From Planctomycetota bacterium (GTDB lineage: Bacteria > Planctomycetota > UBA11346): 64,000 bases of DNA. Below, one piece after another: positions 28,299-36,989 of this stretch. Position 1 is the first letter of the stretch, and each line of letters starts with the position of its first letter. The position numbers and the translations under genes are program-made. The stretch spans positions 1 through 64,000 of the forward strand of contig JANWWU010000022.1 in the NCBI GenBank assembly GCA_025055595.1. The letters are read 5' to 3'. The notes under the pieces were generated by a model. The model was not told the origin of the DNA and ran no database searches. It worked only from the letters and a program-made list of their open reading frames with translations.

Positions 28299-29239
28299 GT
28301 CTCCTCCTCGGGCAGCTGCGCGGGGTCGGCGCGCAGCTCGTCGGGGCAGCCCCAGGTTTCGATCTCCAAGGCCAGCGCGATGCCGCGCTCCTGCCAGGCC
28401 CGCCGGCGGATGCGGCGGATCAGCCGCACGACATCCTCGGCCCGCGCTCGACGCTCGGGGTTGACGATGAAGTTCGCGTGCCGCGTGCTGACTTCGGCGC
28501 CGCCGCAGCGCGCGCCCTTGAAGCCGAGCTCGTCGATCAGGCGCCCGGCCGGCAGCTCTCGGCTGGGGTTCTTGAACACGCAGCCGGCGCTGGGCAGGGC
28601 GAGCGGCTGGGAGGCGGCCTTCGCGGCCTTGAGCCGGGCGGCAGTCGCGCGCAGGCGCTGCGGGTCGTCGGGGGTGAGGGCGAGCTCGCAGCCGAGGAAG
28701 AGGGTGCCGGCCGGCAGCCCGCAGCTGCGATAGGCCGCGGGGATCTCGCGGCGCTCCAGCCAGCGCGGCTGCTCCTCGCCCGGCAGCACGCACTCGACGC
28801 GCGCGACGACATCGAAGAACCAGCGCTGCGCAGTACCGGCGTTCATGCGCAGGGCCCCGCCGATGCTCGCCGGCACGCCGGCCAGGCCCTCGAGGCCGCC
28901 CCAGCCGGCGGCGAGGCAGCGGTTGAGCAGCGCCGCCAGGTCGACGGCGGCGCCGACATGCAGCAGCAGACGGCCATCATGCAGGCCGCGCTCGCTGATC
29001 TCGGCGAAGGCGCGCCCCAGGCGGGCGACGGGACGCGGCGGGCCGGCGTCGCCGACCAGCAGGTTGGCGCCCTTGCCGAGCCACAGCGGCTGGCAGGCCA
29101 GCGCTTCGCGCAGGTCGTCGCGGTGGTGGACGGTGATCAGCGTCGCCGGCCCGCCGATGCGGAAGGTGGTCAGCTCGGCGAGGCGGCGCTCCTCGATCGC
29201 GTTGCGCGCGCAGAACCCGGCGCTGAAACCCTGCTTCAT
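28295..29239 (-). CDS. murB: UDP-N-acetylmuramate dehydrogenase
   Basis: TTFRIGGPATL, LGKGANLLVGD, GLEGLAGVPASIGGALRMNAG, SAGCVFKNP, LIDELGFKG, STRHANFIVN. Confidence 0.94.
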   Translation of the reverse strand: MKQGFSAGFCARNAIEERRLAELTTFRIGGPATLITVHHRDDLREALACQPLWLGKGANLLVGDAGPPRPVARLGRAFAEISERGLHDGRLLLHVGAAVDLAALLNRCLAAGWGGLEGLAGVPASIGGALRMNAGTAQRWFFDVVARVECVLPGEEQPRWLERREIPAAYRSCGLPAGTLFLGCELALTPDDPQRLRATAARLKAAKAASQPLALPSAGCVFKNPSRELPAGRLIDELGFKGARCGGAEVSTRHANFIVNPERRARAEDVVRLIRRIRRRAWQERGIALALEIETWGCPDELRADPAQLPEEET

Positions 29240-30633
29240 GCGGCACCTCGCGGCGGGGCGGGGTCGAGCCGGGCGACCAGGCGCGGCGCGAGGCGGCCGA
29301 CATCGCCGGCGCCGAGCACGAGGACGGTGTCGCCGGCCGCCGCCGCCTCCAGGACATGGGCGATTGCCGCCTCGGTGTCGGGGCAGAAGGCGACGCTGCC
29401 GTCGCCGCCGCGGCGCTCGGCCAGCGCTTCCGCCAGCTCGCGCGCCGCCGGTCCCGGCAGTGGCGCCTCGCCGGCGGGGTAGACCGGCAGCACCGCCACG
29501 GCATGCGCCTGATCGAAGGCGGCGACGAAGCCGGCGAAGCAGTCGACGGTGCGCGTGTAGCGATGCGGCTGGAAGAGGACATGGACCCGGCCGCCGGCGA
29601 GGCGCGCGGCGGCGATCGTCGCGCGGATCTCGGTCGGGTGATGGCCGTAGTCCTCGACGACGCGCACGCCGCGCGGCCGGCCGTGGACGGTGAAGCGGCG
29701 GCGCACGCGCTCGCAGCTGTCAAGGGCGCTCAGCGGGCAGCCCGGCACCAGGTGCCGGACGGCGGCGCAGGCCATCAGCGCATTGAGCGCCATGTGGACG
29801 CCCGGCAGCGGCACCGTGATCTCGCCGAGATCAGCGCCGTCGCCCCAGACGCGCAGCCGGCTGTGCTCGGCGGCCAGCGCGAGGTCGCGCGCCTGCCAGT
29901 CGCCGTCCTGGAGGCCGACGCGGATCACGCGGCAGCGCAGCCCGCGCGCGAAGTCGGCGGGCAGCCCCTCGCTCGGCAGCACCGCCGCGCCGTGGGCGGG
30001 GAGGCGCTCCAGCCAGCGCCGGAAGGCCGCCAGCAGGGCGGCGCGCGAGCCGCCGTAGTGGCGCAGGTGCTCGTCGTCGAGGTTGGTGACCACCGCGACC
30101 TCCGGCGCGACGCCGGCGAAGCTGCCATCGCTCTCGTCGACCTCGGCGATGAACAGGTCGCTGGCGCCGGCGCGGCCGCCGCTGCCATCGAGCGCCGGCA
30201 CCGCGCCGCCGACCATCACCACGGGATCGAGGCCGCAGGCGGTCACCAGATGGGCCGCCATCCAGGTCGTGCTGGTCTTGCCGTGGCTGCCCGCCACTGC
30301 CAGGGTGCGGCTGCCTTCCATCAGGCTGATCAGGCACTCGCCGCGCGTCAGCACCGGCAGCCCGCGGCGGCGCGCCTCTTCGAGCTCGGGGTGGGCGGCG
30401 TCGATGGCGGCGCTGTGCACGACCGCGTCCGCCCGCTCGACATGGTCCGGATGATGCCCGATCGCGCAGGACACGCCGCCGGCGCGCAGGCGCTCGAGCA
30501 CCGGCGATTCGTGGAGGTCGCAGCCATCGACCGCCGCTCCGACGCGCTGCAGGAGGGGGACGAGGGCCGAGACGCCGGCGCCGCCGATGCCCATCAGGTG
30601 CACGCGCCGGCCGCGATAGCGCGTGGTGATCAT
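29236..30633 (-). CDS. murC: UDP-N-acetylmuramate--L-alanine ligase
   Basis: RVHLMGIGGAGVSALVPLL, AVAGSHGKTSTTWMAAHL, EVDESDGSF, EDYGHHPTEIRATI. Confidence 0.95.
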   Translation of the reverse strand: MITTRYRGRRVHLMGIGGAGVSALVPLLQRVGAAVDGCDLHESPVLERLRAGGVSCAIGHHPDHVERADAVVHSAAIDAAHPELEEARRRGLPVLTRGECLISLMEGSRTLAVAGSHGKTSTTWMAAHLVTACGLDPVVMVGGAVPALDGSGGRAGASDLFIAEVDESDGSFAGVAPEVAVVTNLDDEHLRHYGGSRAALLAAFRRWLERLPAHGAAVLPSEGLPADFARGLRCRVIRVGLQDGDWQARDLALAAEHSRLRVWGDGADLGEITVPLPGVHMALNALMACAAVRHLVPGCPLSALDSCERVRRRFTVHGRPRGVRVVEDYGHHPTEIRATIAAARLAGGRVHVLFQPHRYTRTVDCFAGFVAAFDQAHAVAVLPVYPAGEAPLPGPAARELAEALAERRGGDGSVAFCPDTEAAIAHVLEAAAAGDTVLVLGAGDVGRLAPRLVARLDPAPPRGAA

Positions 30634-31751
30634 CGCTGGCTCCTCGACAGCAGGTGCCGACGCCAGGCCGCGCGCGCCGCCTGGCGCCGCTGCGCGCGGC
30701 GCTGCCGCGCCTCCGCCAGGCCGCAGATCAGCGCCGCGACCTGGCGCGCCGCCGCTGGCCGGCCGAGGCGGGCGGCAGCCTCGCCCATCGCCGTGATCCG
30801 TGCCGGCTCGCGGCAGAGCTCGAGCAGCAGGCGCGCCATGTCCTCGGGCCGGCTGCTCGCCTGCGGCAGCACCAGCGCCGCGCCCGCTTCGGCGAGGGCG
30901 CGCGCGTTGGCGGTCTGGTGGTCGTCCGCGGCCCAGGGCAGGGGGACCAGCACCGAGCCGATGCCGGCAACGCACAGCTCGGCCAAAGTGGTCGCCCCGG
31001 CGCGGCAGACGGCGAGGTCGGCGCGCTCGTAGAGCGCCGGCATGTCGGTGACGAAGCCGTGCACTTCGGCCGCGATCCCCGCAGCGCGGTAGAGGGCGGA
31101 GACGCGCTCGCGGTCCTGCTCGCCGGCGATGTGCACGAGGCGCAGCTGGGGCAGGGCGCGCAGCTGATGCGCCGCCAGGGCCACCAGGTCGTTGAGGCTC
31201 TTGGCGGCGAGGCTGCCGCCCATCACCAGCACCGTCAGTTCGGGGCCCGTAGCGCGGCGGCGACAGGCGATGCGGCGGACCGGATTGCCGAGGCAGCGCG
31301 CGCGCGGCAGCTCGCTGGCGGCGCTCGGGTAATGGACGACGACGCAGCTGGCGAGGCCGCTCAGCCAGCGATTGGCCTTGCCGGGGCGCGCATTCTGCTC
31401 GAGGAGCACCAGCGGTCGGCCGAGCAGCGGTGCGAGCAGGCCGGGCAGCAGCGCCGCGTAGCCGCCGAGCGCGACCAGGACCCCCGGCCGCTGCTGGCGC
31501 AGCAGGCGCCAGCTGTCCCACAGCGCGCGCAGCGCCGCCAGCCACCACCGCCAGCTCCAGGGCCTGGGCCGCGGCAAGCCGCAGGGCAGCAGCGGGATGC
31601 CGGCGGCGGGGACGAGGCGGGCTTCGAGGCGCTCGGGGTCGCCGATCCACAGCAGATCGCGCCAGCCCCAGCGCCGCAGCTCCTCGGCGATCGCCAAGCC
31701 CGGCAGAATGTGGCCGCCCGTGCCCCCGCCGCAGAACAACACCCGCCTCAT
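30630..31751 (-). CDS. murG: UDP-N-acetylglucosamine--N-acetylmuramyl transferase
   Basis: CGGGTGGHILPGLAIAEELR, LLEQNARPGKANRWLS, VMGGSLAAKSLN, CRAGATTLAELCVAGIGSVLVPLPWAADDHQTANARAL. Confidence 0.94.
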   Translation of the reverse strand: MRRVLFCGGGTGGHILPGLAIAEELRRWGWRDLLWIGDPERLEARLVPAAGIPLLPCGLPRPRPWSWRWWLAALRALWDSWRLLRQQRPGVLVALGGYAALLPGLLAPLLGRPLVLLEQNARPGKANRWLSGLASCVVVHYPSAASELPRARCLGNPVRRIACRRRATGPELTVLVMGGSLAAKSLNDLVALAAHQLRALPQLRLVHIAGEQDRERVSALYRAAGIAAEVHGFVTDMPALYERADLAVCRAGATTLAELCVAGIGSVLVPLPWAADDHQTANARALAEAGAALVLPQASSRPEDMARLLLELCREPARITAMGEAAARLGRPAAARQVAALICGLAEARQRRAQRRQAARAAWRRHLLSRSQR

Positions 31752-32947
31752 GCGGCCTCCGCCCACGCCGGGGCCTCGCGCCGCGCACGCAGCGCCGTGG
31801 TGGCGCCGATGATCCGGGTCTCGCCGCGGCGCGCCGCCGGCAGGCCGGCCTCGGCGCGCGCGCATGCATCGAGGATGCCGATCAGCATCAGGCAGACGAT
31901 GATCGAGGATCCGCCGTAGCTGACGAAGGGCAGCGTCAACCCCTTGGTCGGCGCCGCGCCGACGACGACCAGCATGTTCCAGAAGGCCTGGGTGCCGAGG
32001 ACGGCGGTCGCGCCGGTGGCGAGCAGGCGCCGGTGCAGGTCCGGGGCGCGATAGGCGATCGTCAGGCCGAGCGCGATCAGGGCGAGAAACAGCAGGGCGA
32101 CGCCGAGGCCGCCGATCATGCCGAGCTCCTCGCAGATGACGGCGTAGATGAAGTCGGTGTGTCGCTCGGGGAGGAAGGCGAGCGCCGCGCTGCCCTGGCC
32201 GAGCCCGACGCCGCTGATGCCACCGCTGCTGATCGCGATGAAGCTCTGCTGCAGGTGGTAGGCCGCGGGGCCGGCGGCCTGCCAGGGGTCGAGGAAGGCG
32301 AAGAAGCGCTCGCGGCGGTAGGCGACCTCCCACACCGTGAAGTACAGCAGGAGCGGCAGGGCGGAGAGCGCGATCAGGGCGAGGCGCGGCCACGGCGCGC
32401 CGGCGCAGACGAGCAGGGCGAGCACGGTCAGCGCCATGACGATCACCGAGCCGAGATCCTTGGTGAGATAGACGAGGCCGGCGAGGACGGCGAAGATCAG
32501 CAAGGGCTGCAGCAGGCCCCAGCGCAGGGTGCGGATGCGCTCACCGGCGTTGGCGAGCAGGCAGGCGAGGCTGAGCACCAGCGCGAGCTTGGCGAACTCC
32601 GCGGGCTGGACATTGATCGGCCCGAAGTCCAGCCACCGCTTCGCGCCGTTGATCGTGCGGCCGAAGAGCAGGACGGCGAACACGCTCGCGGCGGCCGCGC
32701 CGGCCAGCAGCCAGGCCGTCCAAGGCCGCTGCAGCCAGGTCGTGCCGGCGACGGAGAGCAGGCCGGCGGCGACGACGCCGACGCCGATCGCCGCCAGCTG
32801 CCGCAGCAGGTAGGCGTAGGTGACGCTGCCGTCGCTGTGGCCAACGGCGGTGCCGAGGACCGTGGTCGAGGCGATCATCGTCAGGCCGAGGCCGACGAGG
32901 GCGGCGACGAGGACGAGGAGGGCGAGGCGGAGGGCGGAGGACGGCAT
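31748..32947 (-). CDS. ftsW: FtsW/RodA-family peptidoglycan polymerase
   Basis: GAKRWLDFGPINVQPAEFAKLALV, TKDLGSVIV, GLGQG...FLPERHTDFIYAVICEELG, GLTLPFVSYGGSS. Confidence 0.95.
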   Translation of the reverse strand: MPSSALRLALLVLVAALVGLGLTMIASTTVLGTAVGHSDGSVTYAYLLRQLAAIGVGVVAAGLLSVAGTTWLQRPWTAWLLAGAAAASVFAVLLFGRTINGAKRWLDFGPINVQPAEFAKLALVLSLACLLANAGERIRTLRWGLLQPLLIFAVLAGLVYLTKDLGSVIVMALTVLALLVCAGAPWPRLALIALSALPLLLYFTVWEVAYRRERFFAFLDPWQAAGPAAYHLQQSFIAISSGGISGVGLGQGSAALAFLPERHTDFIYAVICEELGMIGGLGVALLFLALIALGLTIAYRAPDLHRRLLATGATAVLGTQAFWNMLVVVGAAPTKGLTLPFVSYGGSSIIVCLMLIGILDACARAEAGLPAARRGETRIIGATTALRARREAPAWAEAA

Positions 32948-32948
32948 G

Positions 32949-34142
32949 TCAGCGGAGCCTGAGGGTGACGAGGGCGAGCAGGGCGCAGATCGCGGCGATG
33001 ATCCAGAAGCGGACGACGATCGTGGTCTCTGGCCAGCCGAGGTACTGGAAGTGGTGGTGCAGCGGCGCGCAGCGGAACACGCGCCGGCCGCCTTGCGGGC
33101 GGTGCTTGGTCGCCTTGAACACCAGCTTCTGGATCAGCACCGAGCCGGCCTCGGCGACGAACACCGCGCCGATCAGCAGGAACAGCAGCTCCTGCTTGGT
33201 GGCGGCGGCGGCCACGCCGAGCCCCGCGCCGAGGGCCTGCGAGCCGGTGTCGCCCATGAAGACGCGGGCGGGCGGCGCGTTGAACCACAGGAAGCCGAGG
33301 CAGGCGCCGGCCATCGCCGCGCAGAACACGGCGACTTCCTGGCCGCCGGAGACATAGAGCGCCTGCAGGTGGTCGGCGGCGTCGACGCGCGACACCAGGT
33401 AGGCGATGACGGCGAAGGCGAGCGCCGCGATGAACACCGTACCGGCGGCCAGCCCATCCATGCCGTCGGTGAAGTTGACGGCGTTGGCGCAGGAGATGGT
33501 GACGAAGGCGACCCACGGCACGAGCAGCCAGCCGAGCGCGAGCGCGTGCTCGACCGGGATCAGCGGGAACGCCAGCTGATCGATCGCCAGGCGTACGAGG
33601 TAGAGCTCGCCGCCGAGCTCCTTCTCGTAGAAACCGTAGGGGAAGCCGGCGGGGGCGTGGCCGGCGAGCAGCGTGCGCGCGTCGTGCTGTCCGACCAGCC
33701 ACAGGCCGAGCCCGCAGCCGAGGGCGAGCAGGACCTGCAGCACCAGCTTGCTGCCGCTGCTCATGCCGCGGGCGTCGCGGAACATCTTGACCCGGTCGTC
33801 GCTGTAGCCGAGGGCGGCGAAGCCGAGCAGGACGAGCAAGAGCAGCCAGGGCCGGGTCTCGCTGAGGTCGGCGCACAGCAGGGTGGCGAGGCCGATGCAG
33901 GCGACGATGCCGAGACCGCCCATCGTCGGCGTCCCCTTCTTGCCCTCGCGCATCGCATCGACCAGCGCCGCGCCCTCGCCCTTGGCGCCGCTCTCGCCGA
34001 GCTTCTGCGCGCGCAGCCAGCGGATCAGCGGCGGCATGACGACGAACATGCCGAGGAAGGCGAGCATCGTCGCGGCGAGGATGCGCGTCGCCGCCCCCGC
34101 GAGCGCCGGCAGGCCCAGCCAGTCGGCGACCAGCGGCAGCAT
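32949..34142 (-). CDS. mraY: Phospho-N-acetylmuramoyl-pentapeptide transferase
   Basis: GKKGTPTMGGLGI, GYSDDRVKMFRDARGMSSGSKL, NFTDGMDGLAAGT, HHHFQYLGWPETTIVVRFWII. Confidence 0.95.
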   Translation of the reverse strand: MLPLVADWLGLPALAGAATRILAATMLAFLGMFVVMPPLIRWLRAQKLGESGAKGEGAALVDAMREGKKGTPTMGGLGIVACIGLATLLCADLSETRPWLLLLVLLGFAALGYSDDRVKMFRDARGMSSGSKLVLQVLLALGCGLGLWLVGQHDARTLLAGHAPAGFPYGFYEKELGGELYLVRLAIDQLAFPLIPVEHALALGWLLVPWVAFVTISCANAVNFTDGMDGLAAGTVFIAALAFAVIAYLVSRVDAADHLQALYVSGGQEVAVFCAAMAGACLGFLWFNAPPARVFMGDTGSQALGAGLGVAAAATKQELLFLLIGAVFVAEAGSVLIQKLVFKATKHRPQGGRRVFRCAPLHHHFQYLGWPETTIVVRFWIIAAICALLALVTLRLR

Positions 34143-35527
34143 CAGTGCAGCCCTCCCGGCCACGGCGCGCCGAGCCCGGCGCAGAGCCGCTCCAGCACCA
34201 GCTCGAGGCGCGCGCTGCGGCTGCCCTTGACCAGGACGCAGCCCGGAGCGTCGGCCAGCCAGGCGAGGGCCAGCCGCGCGGCCTGCTCGTGGTCCTGCGC
34301 CGCCTGTCCCTCCTGCCCGCCGGCGGCCCGGAAGGCCTCGAGGATCGGGCGCGCCGCCTCGCCGACGGCGAGCAGGGCGCAGCCGAGCGCCGCAGCGCAG
34401 CGCCCGACCCGCGCATGGCCGGCAGCGCTCGCCGCCCCGAGCTCGCCCATGTGGCCGAGGATCGCCAGGCGGCGGCCGCCCTGCTCGGCGAGCACGCGCA
34501 GCCCGGCGCACATGCTCGCCGGATTGGCGTTGTAGCAGTCGTCGATCAGCAGGTGCGCGCCGATGCGCAGCGGGCGCAGGCGGCCGGGCGCGGCCTCGAC
34601 CTCGGCGAGCGCGCGGCGCGCGCCGCCCTCTTCGGCCCCGGCCGCCAGCGCAGCCTGCAGCGCCAGCCAGGCATTGGCGCGCTGATGGGCGCCGAGCAGG
34701 CGCACCGCGAGCTCCGGCGGCGCCTCGCCGCTGAGCAGCAGCCGCCGGCTGCCGGCGGCCGCGCGCGCGATCGCCAGCAGCCGCTGCGGATCCTCGCCGT
34801 GGGCCGCGCATTCTTCGTCCAGGCCGTGGACGCCGAGCAGGGCCAGGCCGTCCGGCGGCAGGCTGGCGAAGGCGCTGCACTCCTCGCGCGCGACGCCGGC
34901 GAGATCGCCGAAGCCGGCGAGGTGCTCGGGGCCGAGCGAGGCGACGACCGCGATCCGCGGGCGGACGAGGCCGGCCAGCGGCGCCAGCTCGCCGGGATGA
35001 TTGGTGCCGATCTCGATCACCGCGTGCGTGGCGTCGGCGGGCAGCGCGAGGACGCACAGCGGCACGCCGAGATGGTTGTTGCGATTGCCGTCGGTCGCGT
35101 GCACGCGCGCGCCGCCGCCGCGCAGCGCCGCAGCCAGCAGCCGGGTCGTCGTCGTCTTGCCGTTGGCGCCAGCGACCGCCAGCCAGCAGCAGTCGTCGTG
35201 CTCGGCGCGGAAGGCCGCGGCCAGACGGGCGAGCGCCTGCGCGACATCGTCGACGACCAGCACCGGAACCGGCAGCGTCAAGGGCCGCGATGCCAGCACC
35301 AGGGCCGCGCCCTTCGCGACCGCTTCCGGCGCGTAGTCGTGGCCATCGGCGCGCGCGCCGACGAAGCAGGCGAAGAGGTTGCCCGGCTGCACGCTGCGGC
35401 TGTCGAGGCTGGCGCCGCGCACGGCGACGCTGTCGGCAGCGCCCAGCCAGGAGCCGCCGGTCAGCGCGCTGGCGCGCGCGCGGCTGAGGACGAAGAGCGC
35501 GGGAGAGCCCGCAGCGTCAGCCGCCAT
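34142..35527 (-). CDS. murF: UDP-N-acetylmuramoyl-tripeptide--D-Ala-D-Ala ligase
   Basis: DSRSVQPGNLFACFVGARADGHDYAPEAVAKGA, VAGANGKTTTT, EIGTNHPGELAPL, DDCYNANPASM, ILGHMGELG, VKGSRSARLE. Confidence 0.94.
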   Translation of the reverse strand: MAADAAGSPALFVLSRARASALTGGSWLGAADSVAVRGASLDSRSVQPGNLFACFVGARADGHDYAPEAVAKGAALVLASRPLTLPVPVLVVDDVAQALARLAAAFRAEHDDCCWLAVAGANGKTTTTRLLAAALRGGGARVHATDGNRNNHLGVPLCVLALPADATHAVIEIGTNHPGELAPLAGLVRPRIAVVASLGPEHLAGFGDLAGVAREECSAFASLPPDGLALLGVHGLDEECAAHGEDPQRLLAIARAAAGSRRLLLSGEAPPELAVRLLGAHQRANAWLALQAALAAGAEEGGARRALAEVEAAPGRLRPLRIGAHLLIDDCYNANPASMCAGLRVLAEQGGRRLAILGHMGELGAASAAGHARVGRCAAALGCALLAVGEAARPILEAFRAAGGQEGQAAQDHEQAARLALAWLADAPGCVLVKGSRSARLELVLERLCAGLGAPWPGGLH

Positions 35528-36989
35528 CGGCCCTCCCTTCCGCGCTGCCGAGGGCGCGGACGAAGGCGCGATCGTCCCACGGCAGCGCGCGATCGCCGAT
35601 GATCTGCTGCGTCTCGTGCCCCTTGCCGGCGACCAGCACCACGCCGTCGGCGCCAGCGCGCCGCCGCGCTTCGCAGATCGCGCTGCCCCGCTCGTGGATC
35701 ACCTCGGCGACGGCGCCGGCCGCGCGCACGCCCTCGAGGATGGCAGCGGCGATCGCGCGCGGATCCTCGCGCCGCGGGTTGTCATCGGTGATGATGATCG
35801 CATCCGCTGCGGCCGCCGCCCGCCCCATCAGCGGCCGCTTGCCGGGATCGCGCTCGCCGCCGCAGCCGAAGACGACGACCAGCTTGCGGCCGGGGAAGGC
35901 CTCGCGCAGGGCGGAGAGCGCGAACGCGAGGCTTTCTGGCGTGTGCGCGTAGTCGACGAAGGTCGCGGGGCGCTCGGCCAGACGTTCGAGGCGGCCGGGC
36001 AGCGGGGGCGCGGCAGCGATACGGGCGCTGGCGACCGGTGGTGGCACGCCGAGGATTTCGGCCAGCAGCAGCGACGCGGCGGCGTTCCAGGCATTGCGCT
36101 CGCCAAATAGCGGCGGCTGCAGCGGCCAGCGCCCGCTCGCGCTCGCCAGCTGCCACTGTCCGTCGGGCAGGCGCTGCAGGAGCGCCAGCGGCAGCCCGGC
36201 CGCCCACGGCGGGGGAGCGGTGGCCAGCAGCAGCGGCTGGGCTCCTCGCGCCAGCGCGCGCTCGGCGAAGCGCGGGGCCAGCGCGTCGTCGCCGTTGAGC
36301 ACGCAGCGCCCGCCGGCGGCGAGCAGCTCGACGATCCGCAGCTTGGCCTCGACATACGCCGCAAACGAGCCGTGGTAGTCGAGGTGATCGCGGCCGATGC
36401 CGGTGACCGCGACGGCGGCGCAGCGCAGCCCGGCCAGGCGATGCTGGTGCAGGCCGTGAGAGCTCGCTTCGATGACGACCCCTGGGCAGGACTCCGGCAG
36501 CGCCGCGAGGAAGGCGTGCAGAGCCTCGGGAGGGGGCGTGGTCTGGGGGTTGGGCCGCTCGCTCTGTCCGTCATGCCAGCCGAGCGTGCCGACGCGCGCC
36601 GCGCCGGGACCGAGGGCGGCCCAGGTCCAGTGCACGACGCTGCTCTTGCCCTTGGTGCCGGTGACGGCGAGCAGCGGGGTGGCGCGCGGCAGGCGGTGCG
36701 CCGCGCACGACAGGCGGGCGAAGGCCCAGCGCGCCGCCGGGGTCGGCTGGACGCGGGGATCGGGCGGCAGGTCCCCGCGATCTTCCGCCAGCACCAGGCT
36801 GGCGCCGCGAGCCAGCGCCTCGGCGATGTGCGCCGCCCGCTCCGGACCCTCGGCCTGGGCGACGAAGATGTCGCCGGGCTGGACCTGACGGCTGTCGCGA
36901 CGCGGCCAGGCCTGAGGCGGCAGCGGCGGCAGCGCGCTGCGCGGCCGCGGGATCGCTTCGGCGAGCGCTGCCAGGAGCGGCTCGTTCAT
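35517..36989 (-). CDS. murE: UDP-N-acetylmuramoyl-L-alanyl-D-glutamate--meso-DAP ligase-type MurE
   Basis: TGTKGKSSVVHW, EASSHGLHQHRL, VDYAHTPESLAFAL, FGCGGERDPGKRPLMG, DDNPRREDP, GKGHETQQI. Confidence 0.94.
   Translation of the reverse strand: MNEPLLAALAEAIPRPRSALPPLPPQAWPRRDSRQVQPGDIFVAQAEGPERAAHIAEALARGASLVLAEDRGDLPPDPRVQPTPAARWAFARLSCAAHRLPRATPLLAVTGTKGKSSVVHWTWAALGPGAARVGTLGWHDGQSERPNPQTTPPPEALHAFLAALPESCPGVVIEASSHGLHQHRLAGLRCAAVAVTGIGRDHLDYHGSFAAYVEAKLRIVELLAAGGRCVLNGDDALAPRFAERALARGAQPLLLATAPPPWAAGLPLALLQRLPDGQWQLASASGRWPLQPPLFGERNAWNAAASLLLAEILGVPPPVASARIAAAPPLPGRLERLAERPATFVDYAHTPESLAFALSALREAFPGRKLVVVFGCGGERDPGKRPLMGRAAAAADAIIITDDNPRREDPRAIAAAILEGVRAAGAVAEVIHERGSAICEARRRAGADGVVLVAGKGHETQQIIGDRALPWDDRAFVRALGSAEGRADGG

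Noticed and set aside
30654-34535. Long plus-strand ORFs (421, 510 and 571 aa) over murG/ftsW/mraY
   Set aside because: Antisense shadows of strongly conserved dcw genes, with Gln/Arg/Ala-rich low-complexity translations.
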